Source: Nymphaea colorata
Lineage: Eukaryota; Streptophyta; Magnoliopsida; Nymphaeales; Nymphaeaceae
Direction of reading: 5' to 3'
Assembly: GCF_008831285.2 (NCBI RefSeq)
Contig: NC_045146.1
Location: forward strand, 12,415,289-12,479,288
DNA length: 64,000 nucleotides
In this document: piece by piece, positions 34,016 through 47,100 of the stretch
Layout: every line of letters begins with the position of its first letter
Position numbering within the stretch: position 1 is the stretch's first letter
Notes under the pieces: model-generated
Told to the model about the DNA's origin: nothing
Databases searched by the model: none
What the model saw: the letters and a program-made list of their open reading frames with translations, nothing else
Made by a program: the position numbers and the translations under genes

Positions 34016-35177
34016 CACCAGCCGATCAAAAATTACATTACAATCAAACTGAGCCCAAGTTCGTGCAGACAACAGATCCACCTAAGTTCGGTGACTCAAG
34101 TCACCCTTAACTAAAAAAAACTTGTCTCCACCATTAGGGGCGGGTGACCTCCGTTTCACAAACCAAACTCGACTGGGACATCTGACCAACCCAAATCGAT
34201 TAATCTTATTGGATTTACATCAAGCCTTCATAACTAAAACGCAGTTTACGTTGTCTCACTTTTACAAGACTCTCATGAATCTTATATTTTTCACAGCTAA
34301 ATTCAATTTCGACTTTTACCAAATCCAAACTGCATTATGTTATGTTAACAATTGAATTTCAAAATATATGGATAATGGATAATGGGTATTTGTTTAAAAC
34401 TAAATCCAAATCCGATTAATGTTTACTTTTAAAACTGAATCTGTTGAGAAGCCATTTCTTAAATATGAATCTGACCTGATTTCTTAAATCAGATGCATTT
34501 TTTTTTCCATCTCCAACTCTTTTGAAGCGGTTCAGTTGGATATGTAATATGAATCTTATCAATGCGCTTCCCTGTTCTTCGTCTTCCAACACCATGGGGT
34601 TTGTTGAACCGAGGAGCGGACCAAAGACTCATCGGAGGTACGTTAGACTCGGACGATTCGATTCGGTTGAAGAACAAACCGAGACGTTATCAAATAATTT
34701 CTGAAGAAAGGGCGGGCATTCTAGGTAATGAAGCACCTATAAAATCCACTGTCAATGTCGGCCTGCATTTGCGCGAACTAGGTGCTCGCCAGAGCATTTT
34801 TTTAATAATTTCCCGCAAATTTTCCCGTAGTTCGTTCTAATTCCTGAAATATCCAGGTAATTTTCCGTTCCCGCCTCGCGATTCCGACGGCCTGGATCCC
34901 TGCTTCGCGAACTCGTCGGGCTCTTTGCGCCGCCCAAGAAGAACCCGTAACTCCGATTTCTCGAATTCGAGGCGTTGTTTCTCTGATTTTTCAGACCTCA
35001 AGGCACCGTGTCCTCCTGTTGTTCCTCTCGGTCGGCGCCCTAAGTTGGATGTGAATCGCGTTTTCGAATTTGGGTTTTCTTGAAAACTTGGCAGGGGTTC
35101 GGGTTTCCTCTGGAATTTCGGTTTTGGAATGATTTCGGGTGGCCGCTTCGTCGTCTGATCTGAGGGATCTTTCGCCA
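34016..35177. other. Upstream region and 5' leader of the EH-domain gene
   Basis: No gene is recognised in 34016-34800. From about 34840 GC content rises and TTCG/TCGG-type motifs are frequent, as expected of a plant 5' UTR/promoter. No convincing TATA box was found. The open frame runs upstream of the chosen start without an ATG, only a GTG at 35139. Confidence 0.4.
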
Positions 35178-38100
35178 ATGGCTCGTCGAGACCAAGCACC
35201 GAATATGGACTTGTTCGACTTGTACTTCCGGAGGGCGGATTTGGATCAGGACGGTAGGATCAGTGGCAATGAGGCAGTTGCGTTTTTTCAAGGATCGAAT
35301 CTGCCAAAACACATTCTTGCGCAGGTAGGTTTCCGAAGAAATTTGAATCTGTCTGGTCTTGCTCGAGCTCAGTATCTCTCTCTCTCTCTCTCTCGCTCCC
35401 ACTCTCTCTTATGAACTAAATTTTGATCTCTAATGTAGCGGCTGGAAAATTGAGTTTCACTCTTTGATGTTAAGGTTGGATCCGATTCGAGATGCGGCAT
35501 TATGTTAATTGATATCTTAGATTCTTTTTTTGGAGTCACGAGCGCTTCCATTGGTGAGGTTTGGATCAAGGAAGAATTATCTCGTGGCGGTAGCTATTCT
35601 AGTAGGGATTTCTTTGTTAATATGACCTGATGTTCAGCCTTCAATATTTCAATTCTTGACATTGCCAAATTGAGCTCAGGGACTGTCCTCGCCTTCAGTA
35701 GGCTCTAATTTGGGTGAACTCAATGTGTCGAGAACAGTGGTTTGCAAGATGTGGAGTTCCGGTGATTGGAGTACGGGGTTATCACTAGACTTGTGGATAT
35801 TGTGAAAATAATTGGCGCCTTCTACGTCCTTGGTTGATTATACGTGTGCTTTTCATGCTTAACTGTGGTCCATACCCGAAATGACTGGGTGAGATGCATA
35901 TGAATTCTTAAATTAGGTGGTACTCTGCTGTTCCCATGGTTGAGGAATGGACCTTGGGTTGCAACTTACCTTTAACTAGATGGAGAAGCATCCAAGGGGC
36001 ATATCTTCAGGATCTTAACAATGCAGCAAATTATTTAAAAGTATATAATTGGAGCGTGCTTAGTTATTTTAAAATGATATACGTGATATACTATTTAAAA
36101 TATATGTTTCATGTCTTGCACTGATAGTGTTGGCAAGTCTTATTACACATTATATTTCCTTTTTAGTCGATATATTTGTTTATTTGTTTTTTCTATTTTT
36201 CATATTCACTCTGCAGTTGATCCTTATTATTCAGGATATGTAGCTTGCTACCTAAATCTGATTTCCTGATGCTTCTTGTTCTGCTAATGGCTGTTAAACT
36301 ATGTGGTTAAGCTTCAGAGGAAGTTGCTTTAGAGCTATCTCATGGTTTACTATAGTCTATTGTAGGTGATTGCTTGTTTATAGTTGTCATCACCGAAATT
36401 CAATAATTAATGTTGCTGAGGTTTATAAAAGGCAATAAGGGTGACAAAATTTATGCTTTTTCTATGATTTATGTTTAGCTTTGTGGGTATAAGTACTGAT
36501 TTTTTGTCTATATGTTTCTGGCTTTCTGCTTTTAATACATTTGGATCAAATATCCATTTGATCTCCTGCTAATTTCTGAAGCCCTTCTGGTCTAAGTTGC
36601 TATTGCATTTTCTTATTACTCCTTGTTTTTTCTTTCTTTCTTTTTTTTTTTTGGTATTTGATTGAAAGCTTAGATTATTATGAAATTTCTATAGTGATTT
36701 TGTGCAACTTTAATGTGGACATATAGAAATTTTCCAAAAATTAGATTCAGGTCTTCTATATAAGCAATATTACTTTTCTTGACAATACTCTCTCTCTCTC
36801 TCTCTCCATCTCTGTTGATGCTTACACACATAAAGAGAAAGTACATACACCATAATTGTCAATTGTCATGACTTATGTATTTGCAAATGTAAATATCTGA
36901 TATACAAACACATTTTGGTTCATGCTTTTTGTCAAGCGTGCCAAACCATACACTTGGGATGATGGACCTGGGCTTTAACATTCAAGAAAATATGTTATGA
37001 GGGATGGGTTGTAACGCATTGAATGTGGAGTTTGGCAAAATAATAAGATATTGGGTATTTGGATTGCCATCTAGACCTTGATCTCATGCTACCTATTGTA
37101 TTGCGTTTTATAACTTTTTGAAAGTACGGATCAAAGTGTCTAAGGGGCAGGTTGGGATCTGTTATACTGCATACAATTTGAGGGGCAAGGTAGGAGTAGG
37201 ATGTGTATTTAATTGGTCCAAGTGCATTTCAGTAATTTCATGTTAGAAGAACTTTGTGTATGACATCTATTTAGGTAGAATGGCAAGATGTAAATACCGT
37301 ACTAGTTATTTAAGTACTACTCGAAATGCAATGCTGATTCATTTTGGACAGATCCATCTCTTATCTCTGATGCTTTGCTCCCTTTTTCTTAGCACCGGAC
37401 GGTTGGAGGAGCAACCAATTAGTTGGATAAAACATTGCGATCATATTTAGATTTCTTGCCTTTTTTTTCACTTCTACTGCAGGACCAAATAGAATCAATT
37501 GCTCATGACAAACTTTTGATTCTGAATAACATTCAGAAGTTCAAGAGGAAAAAAGACTGCATTGTTTTATTTCAAATGCAAATATCATGTCATTCTTGTT
37601 GCTTTATTTCATTTAGATGTAATATTATGACATGAAATCATCTGTATCAATTTTCTGAACTACATCCTGCTTAGTCTATTTACTGGTGTTCTCCAGATAT
37701 GGATGCATGCAGATCAGAACCGGACAGGTTTCTTAGGTCGTTTGGAGTTCTATAATGCTTTGAAGCTTGTGACGGTGGCACAAAGTGGGAGGGAATTAAC
37801 TCCAGACATAGTTAAGGCAGCTTTGGTTGGTCCTGCTTCGGCTAAAATTCCCCCACCACAGATAAGTACTGGGCCTGCACCTGTGCCTCAGGTGAATGCT
37901 GTTGCACCATCTTCGGTGCAAATGAATGTTGTTCGAACACCTGGATTTCAGATGAACACTGTCGCACAGACTATGCCTCAGATAAATCCTGGAGCACTAC
38001 CTGTGTCTCACAATCCTGGCATCCGTGGACCACAACCACCAAACAATTTGAGCCAACAATTTGCTCCATCCTTTGACAATCAATTTATGAGACCTCCAGG

Positions 38101-41100
38101 TGCACAAATTTCTTCTATTCCAGCTCAAGGGATTAAGCAAAATGTTCCTCCAGGTAGTATGGCAGGATCACACATTACAAGCTCAAATATATCAGCTGAT
38201 TGGGTTGGAAATCGGACAATCAATTCAACAGCAGGTGCCACTTCACAGGTTCTTAGTAGAGGAGCTGTAGTCTCAAGTGCACCCCTGGATGCCTTATCTG
38301 CAGTTACGCCATCAATCCCTCCACAAGCATCTCAAGATATGGCATTGTCTGTAGTTCAGCCCATGACCAAGGATTCTAAGAGTATTCATTCTGGAAAAAC
38401 TTTGTCGTTGGATTCAATATTTGGAGGTGATGTGTTTTCTGCCACTCCATCTCAACCTAAGCTGGACATTGTTCCATCCCCTACACTTACTGCGTCAAAT
38501 GTTTCAAATTCATCTGCACTTGTCCCAGTCACTTCTTCTGGGTTTCAAACTTCAGGAAAACAGGGCCCTGACATGATTCAGAGCTCTTTGACAAATGCAC
38601 CAGCTGGTGGCCAGCTGCAGCAAGATTTATCTTTAGTTAAGCAGAACCAGATTGATTCTCAACAGACTGCTCCAGTCTTACGTGGACCTGGAATTTCAGT
38701 TGGTGTTTCTGGTCCTGTATCAAATCTGGTTCAGACTCCTTGGCCAAAAATAACCCAATCAGACATTCAGAGGTACAATGCCATCTTTGTTGAGGTAGAC
38801 ACAGATCGTGATGGGAAAATTACTGGTGAGCAGGCTCGGAATCTGTTCCTCAGTTGGAGGTTGCCTAGAGGTAGTGAAGATTCTTACCATCAGCATTTTC
38901 TTTTTTATTTTTTATGTTTTGTAAATACTTGGTCAGAAAATATGATTGTAAGAGTATATTCAATTTCACATAGAAAGTAGACAAAGTGCCATGATGATAT
39001 ATCGACTATTTCTTCAAGTCAAAGTAGAATAGCTGATATTACGTACTTAAGCTGTAACTTCCACGAGGTGGGATCTATGTGGCTTTTACCAAGATTTTCA
39101 GCAAAGAGATGGCTCTGCCTCGTTTGCATATGTTTGATAAATGATCATGCCTATATTTTTTTTTTTTGGCTCAGGGATTCCTTGTTTTTTTTCATACATC
39201 AAGATGTCCTTGTAATGCTTATTCTACACTTGTTTACTGTCATGCTCTTCCAGAGGTTTTGAAGCAGGTCTGGGACTTATCTGATCAGGATAATGACAGC
39301 ATGCTTTCACTGAAAGAATTTTGTACTGCACTGTACTTGATGGAAAGATACAGGGAAGGCCGACCTCTCCCAGCAGTACTTCCAGATAGTATGAAGTTTG
39401 ACGAAGCATTCTTGCCTGCTGTGAGTCAACATGCTGGGACTTTTGGTGGTGCAGCCTGGCGGCCAACACATGGTGTGCTTTATGATTATTGCTTATTTCT
39501 TTTTAGAGTAAATTAAAAGGTTATATGTAGATGTATTGTCTTTGTTTGGAGTTTTACTATTTCTACAACTACATTTTTCATGTCTCTTTTGTCATCTTGT
39601 TTGTGTTCTCCTTCTTACTACTTTGTTCACCAATCTGAAGATTAATACTCCATTGCAGGCATCCCTCGGCAAATGGCTTCTGGAACACATCCTGTTGCTC
39701 CTGCAGCTGTCCCAAAAGCAACAGGGCAGTATCAGATGCCTCCTTCAAGTGATGGAGCTAATGCAACACAACCTTTACAGCAGAAATCCAAAGTTCCAGT
39801 GTTAGAGAAACACCTTGTGAACCAACTCAGCCAGGAAGAACAAACTTCATTAAACTCCAAATGCAAAGAAGCTACGGAGTCTGAGAAAAAGGTCCAATTT
39901 ATCCTTCTGGTTGCTTGGTTTCATGGTTGCCTTTTCATCTATTTCTCATAGGGTCTGTTAACTAAATAACATAGTGTTCCTACTCTGTGCATTCCATTAT
40001 GGACTTCAGAGTCAGTGCTTTTCGAAGTGAGTTTTTTAGTAGCTTATCTTGGTTAAAATTTCTCAGGTTGACAGGTATCTGATATGTTTTGATTCCCTAT
40101 AGTTGTTAGAAGAAGTTTCAAGAAAAGTGGGACAAAGATGCTTGTTAGTTTAGGGAGTGGAGGAAAAAAAAGAAGGAAAAATCACTGACAGACCATTGCA
40201 CAAATCAATGAAAACCATGTATTGTGGACCCATTTCTTGCCCCAATCAAATGGTTGATGTTTTTGTGGGACAACGGAAAATAGTGCAGATCCAGTGCATG
40301 TTTTTTGGCAGCATCAACTCTAGAAAAGGACACTGATTTCATGTGGGAAGAAAGGTTAGGGTTCAGAAGATAGTTAGGTTCTTACATAAACAGAGTAACA
40401 TTTGCTGAAGAACCTTTGAGGTAGTTAGTCACTGTTAAGATGGAATCTACTGAAAAAACAACAGTAAGGGCTACTCAAAATCACAACAGGTGGAAATCTG
40501 CAAGGGCCATCTTTACTGAATTCCATATTTGATGAACTATCAAAAATATTTTTCTGATGTAGCTGTGGACGTTCATTCTCAGTCGCACAAATTGGAATAA
40601 TTTACCTTGCAAAGTCCATCTTTATTGAATTCTGTTTTTGACTAAGAATCAAAATCACTTTCTGAATTAGCTGGTGATTTTTTTTTTCACACATTGAAAC
40701 GATTTTTACCCTGAGTAACTCCATCTTGAGCATCCAATGGATCACTGCTAACTTTCATATGTAGGTGGGAGGATCTAATCCTGAGTCTAAACTTTATGGG
40801 TTGAATCAGCAAAACTACCAATTTGTTGAATCTGCGAATTCACCAATTCAGCCACATTGGTTGTGAAGTTGGCAAAAAATACTTAAAGAATCTTTTTTAA
40901 AAAGATACATGAAGAAAATGTAAAATCATGGTCAAAAAAAACGCATTGTTTGGAAAAAAAACGCGTTAAAATACAAAAAAAAAGTTAGTAAATTTTTTTA
41001 AAACGCCAAAACAAAAAAAGAGAGAAAAAATGTGCTTTTTCATGTTCTTTTTATGTTTTTTCCCTTTCTTATTTTAGGCACTTTTTCACGTTTTTTAATG

Positions 41101-44100
41101 CCAAACTGCTTTTTCCATTTTCCATTTATTGCTTATCTACTTATTTTTTGATGTTGCCTTACTAGTTTCTCATTTATCTTGTTTTTCCCTAATTTTCAAA
41201 ACTTTGTTAAATTTTTTAAAAATTTACCATATTTTAAGCTCGCTGTATTATACCCGAGAAGAACCTAGCTGTTTAAAACACAAAAACGATATTTATAACT
41301 ATGTGTAAAAGTAAGTAACAATAGGAAAATTCTTAAGATGTTTAAAAATAGTTAAGCATAACACTTGGCACCCTTAATTTAGCAACTGAATGGATTGGTT
41401 TGGTGTTGATTGGATTTGAATTGGCCAATCCATTGAATTGGAGTTTCTTTTGCTTCCATGTTAAATACATTCATCATTTGGGATGCTATGCAAAAGAAGC
41501 TTTGGAAGATCTTTTTGAATGACTTTTTTATTATAATATTACTAGTTCTGGATCTAGAAGATGGGTGAGCTTTTCCTGTCGTTATGTCAATTATTTTGTG
41601 GTCCCTTCGAGGGAGTAGTATTTGCTGTCCTTTACTGATATGACAGGATATTAACTTTTAGGGGCATGTTTAGCCAGAACAAGGGTGTGGAGCCTTTCTG
41701 GTTTCAAGGATTTGACCTGCAACTAAGCATTTAGATATTATTTTACATGTTGAAGTACAATTAACACCAGAATGCAAGATCAGACTGTAGGCATGGCTTT
41801 CTCTTGTAGGTGATGACACCTTTAGCTATCCGCCTTTGGTCTTGTCAACATCCCCTGTAGTGGGAAGGGATTTTTCCCTGACAACTATCTTTTACCATGT
41901 TTGACAGAACTGGAACCTTTATTTTCGTTGTGCTTTTGTTTCAAATAGCTAGGAGAACTATACTGTCTAATTTTCTATTTAAACATTATTGGATAGTTAT
42001 CAGAAATAACTGATTGAGAAATTTTAACCCCAAAACTGTAATACTTTTTATTTTGCTATCTATAGATTTGGGTATTTTTGGGCAAACTTCAAAGTTGATC
42101 TCTTTTCCAGCTAATTGCTGCATCTTTCCAAGTTCTTCATTTACATCATGTTTTTGAATTTCTAGTGTTATCATTGAAGTAGCTTTTTGAACTGTAGGTT
42201 GAAGAACTAGAGAAGGAGATACTTGAATCTAAGGAAAAGATAGAGTTCTATCGGGCCAAAATGCAAGAGCTGGTCAGTTGTTCTTTTATGCTAATGGTTT
42301 GTCTGTTTACATGGTACTATGCTGTTATAAGAGATTTTTTCTTCCGACCGATGGTAAATCTTCATTCACTCGTGCAAAATTTTTCATGCCTTATAAGTTT
42401 TTATACTGAAGGTTGTAGTTCCAGATTATATGCATTCTTTGGTCTGGAAAGTCGCTAGCTTTTCTTTTTGATAGTATGACATCTTCTTGTAAAAGGCTAC
42501 ACCATAGTCAAGATACTTCCTGTATTTTGAGAGTACTGGACCTATATCATGTCTTTCTGCAGCCGTGAGCAATGCAATTTCCGGAAACTTGGGCACAGAG
42601 ACAACTATGCATATCTGAATAATGATGGGGAGAATGGTGCTGCACACCTCTTTACAAGCGATTGAATTGAATAGAATCCAACAGCCTAAAATGGGAAGGA
42701 GCATTTATGTTTCACTATGAAATGAGTATTCCAAGAGGGTTGCATTTCCAGAAAAAGAGATTATTGACATGATTGCTAACTAAAAAGAATGCATGAATCT
42801 TTCTGTCTCTGTCTCTGTCTGTCTCTCTCTCTCTTGGACGACCATCACTTGCATAGTATTTTAAATTCAATAAGCCTTAAAAGAGATTCAAGCTTCAGAA
42901 AAATGTCAATGAACTAACTTAGTGCTGCATGAGGTTTTCCCTGTCCCTTTTTTTTCTTAATCCTCAAAACCCTATCTGTATGTCTCTCTTTCGACATGTC
43001 GTAAAGAAATAAGTAAATTTTAAAAGGCTATGAAAAAGGTAAAATTGGACCCAGTTAAAGTTGGGCGAGTCCAAAACTGGGAAGAAACAGATAAATGCAT
43101 TTGGCTGCAGATGGCATTTGGCTGCAGATGGGATGGCTTTGACTGTGTCCTGCTGTGTTAACATGCATGCAGCTGCCTTTTGGGCATGTCCACTTGTCCA
43201 TTTGGCATTCTCTTCAGTTTAGTTTAGAATTATTTTGCTTGTACTTTTAGGTTTTCCTTAAAATCCGATTTTGACCACATGTCCTTGTCCACAAATCGCT
43301 GATTCGCATCCATTATTTCTACGTACCATGTTCCACGTAGGCCCCTTGGTCTTCACTGGGGTTCAAGGAATCCTAGGGTCTGAACTCATCAGCTTTTCTT
43401 TTCTTCTGGTTTATTACAGGTTTTGTACAAGAGCAGATGTGATAGTCGTCTGAATGAGATCATTGAAAGAGCTTCTGCTGATAAGCGTGAGGTAGGAGTT
43501 CTCTTTATGATTTATGTGCTTGATATGGAATCAGAATGCTTTCAGAAACTGATGGACAGTCTGATTTCTCTCTTATGGCTCAATTATTATCATTGAATGA
43601 TGAGGGGAAGAGTTAGACTGGCCCAGAAAAAGAAAAGATCTTGCAAAATTTTGGTTTTGATCACGCCACAATTTCATAAGGTTTCAATGTTGCACATTAT
43701 TACTGTTTCTCTGTGAAATTGAAAATCACTTTAAAAGATAGCCATCAAGAAAGCAGAAAAGTGGAAAGGATAAGCCCATGACCATGAAGGTCTACATAGA
43801 ACCAGAAGTGCCTCCCAAATGATCCAAGCAACAATGCAATTGTAAGGTCAAAGAACAAGCTGAAGATTGGATTTGATGAGACAGAAGGTGAAGGAAAAGG
43901 GGAGAGTCTCTCAGCACATGATCTTGCAAATCCTCCATCATGCGAAAAGGATTATGATGTCTAGGCAAGATGCCACTGGAGGAAGGTTTGACAAAGAAGG
44001 TAAAAAAAGGTGGAGGCAGCACAGGCCATGGATGCTGGTAGTAGCGGCACTGTCTGGAGCATTTACAGGAGGATATGTATCAAAGGATGAGACTCAGGTT

Positions 44101-47100
44101 TTTGCAGAGTCAAACAAATAATGCATCAATTAGCTAGTCGAACGCGTCAGTGTTGAAGGTACATCAAAGGTACTCAAGTGTGTGGAGTCACATCATCATT
44201 TTAATCATGAAAGGAGGAAGAAGAAGAAGAAGAAGAAGAAGAAAAAAGAAATAAATAAATATGCGGTTTTCAAGTTAACTCATACTCTGCAAGAGATACC
44301 TATCTCTCTTCGCATTTTCCCTTTCTTTAAGAATGAGGAAACTGTTGGCAAACAATTTTTCTTTTTCTTGTTGACAAGAATCAATAGGGTGGTATTATGG
44401 AGCTAACATGCTTCTACACATTCTAATTTCAGGTTGAGTCATTAGCAAAGAAATATGAAGAAAAGTACAAGCATACTGGCGATGTGGCTTCTAAATTGAC
44501 TGTAGAGGAGGCTACATTTCGTGAAATCCAGGTGTGTTTTCTCCTGTTTAACTAAAAAATCTTGGTTTCAGAATCGTTTTCTTTTTTATCATTGTGGGTG
44601 CCTTATGATATTTTTGGACATTGTGTACTGCTTGTGTGCTTTTCTTGATGATTTCTTTTTAGTACAGCCTTCAGTAATATCAACCCCATAACTGGCATGC
44701 ACATGTTAATCTGTTTTTGAACTGCATGCTAAAGTATTTCTAATCTGCTTGTAGGAAAAGAAATTGGAAATATACCGTGCTATTGTTAAGATGGAGCAAG
44801 GTGGAACTGCTGATGGTGTGCTTCAGGTAGATTTTTATGATGGTGTTAATCTTTGAAAGTATCTTCTGCTGACCTGATATTGACTTCGGATGCTGTTTTT
44901 CCCAGGCACGTGCAGATAAAATACAGTCAGACTTGGAGGAGCTAGTCAGATCCTTGAAAGAACGATGCAAGCGCTATGGATTGCGAGTTAAACCAATGGT
45001 CATAATGGAGCTTCCATCTGGTATATCAGCAATGCTTCCAAATATTTTTCTCATTTCATTAGATTTACTTTATATAGATCTCGGTATTTGGAAGAAACAT
45101 GTTAAATACCAGGGACCTCTGTGGTGATGATGTTTCTGTAATTAAATTTCTCATGTGCATGAGAACATACTGGTGTCCAGAGAAAATTATTTCTGTCACA
45201 AGGATCGGGCAATGTGGAAGTCTGCTTTATAAGTTGTAGTATTGTAGCTTGTCCTGTCCTTCCCAGGCTAAAAAACAAAGAAGCAAATTTTATTCTTGGA
45301 ATGGTTCTCATTAGAAATTTCCTGTCCTATTCCAGCGGGAAAAGGATGAGGTTTCCCTGAGGAAAGCGTTAGGTCAAATGATGGCGAAAGGAAAGCTGTG
45401 GAAACCATTTTTTTCTTTTATAAAATCAGGACTTTTTGCAACTTTGTTATATCAAGTGCTTCTTATTGGGAAGCTCTTAATTTTGTCAAGACTGAAAATG
45501 ATGAGGCTTTAAAAAGCATAGGTAAGATGGAACAAAAGAAACATTTGGAAACCACATTTCTTTTAGTTGATCAAATCTGAGATTTTCCTACCATCTAAAA
45601 CATTTATCCTTTCTTTTTTTTTGAATTTTAACATACTTTACTATGTCAGTTTCCAAGGACGGCTCTGCAAATCAAAAGCAATATGAGAATCAGAACCTGT
45701 CCTGCAAACTTTAGAAAATTCAACAAGCAGAATATGCGATGTTCAACATGAGATCTTTTGGGGGACAATGCTGAATAGTATTAAATAGTAATAACTTGAC
45801 ACAAATAAGTAAAATTTTTGACAAATGAAGACTCAAAATGAGAATCCAAGGCAAATTTAATGTAGAGTAGGACAGGAATCAGAACCCCATGTCTGGAAAT
45901 GTTAGGACCATATGTTCCGAACAGTAAAATTGCTTCTTTGAACCCTGATCCAACAGCAGGGATTCTGCCAATTACCTGCAAAAGCTGGAAGAAGAAGTAG
46001 AAGGAGAGAGATAGAAAGCAAGAAGTAGGGAGAGAAGAGGGAGAAGAAGAAGCCCCGATTTTGTTCGGTCGTCTCTCTTTCTCATACAACACTCTTCCTT
46101 ATATCTAGGAGGGTGTACAACCCTTATTCCCTTTCTTAAATTCTAACAGTAAACTTTTGTTTACAGCTGTGATCATCATAGGAAGTTAAGCTCATGTCAG
46201 GGAGTAAAGATTCTGATAGATAAACAGAAATCAGCATTTCTACACACTCCAAGTGATAGTTTCATTGGTTCACTTTTTACTTTCATATGGACCTAACTCA
46301 GATGTGTTGTTCATTTGAAGGTTGGCAACCTGGCATTCAAGAGGATGCTGCAGAATGGGATGATGACTGGGATAAATTTGAAGATGAAGGTACGTTGGCC
46401 AAAAGTACAGATGTTTGAATTTGTTAAGAAAAATTTTCAGCCACTGTTGGTATTATTCATAATTTCTGTCCTTGAACAATTATTAGTCTTCATGTTTGTT
46501 CAACCTAATTGGTTGGATATATATTCAGATTTGGACTGGCTGAATCCTTCTATTTTCATTTCTTATAATCTATGTCACATAGGTGCGGGGTGCAAGTGCC
46601 GGAGTGGCACATCCCAAAAAGATTTGGTGCGGCGAGAATATTTTATTATTATTATTAATTTATTATCATTATTATTATATATATAGCAAATTTGTCTATA
46701 AACAACAAAATTATCGAATAAGAAATTTGAAATTGCAAATCAACAATTCAACCAGTCTTTAAGTTATTAATGTATAGAACCTAATATATACAACCATATT
46801 AGAAGTTTAGAACAGCATATATTATATATAGTAAATAGTAAATACTGTAACTTAATAACATAAGATACTGACATATATACAAAAGCAGAAATCGAAATTA
46901 ACATTTGGAAAGTAGAATACGGTTGATATAATACAAGTAACAAAACTTATATATTAATATATTATAACCAATAGCGTATAATGTGTACCACGATATGAAA
47001 CAGCAGTAAAAGTGTACAACAAAATGTTAAAACGGCAAGTTACAACACAACTGTATATCGTATACTATGAAAACAGCAATAAAACAATAACATATTTCAG

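Noticed and set aside
35139..35177. Upstream extension of the EH protein
   Set aside because: The frame is open but its first codon is GTG, and family members start a few residues before the first EH domain, so ATG 35178 is preferred.
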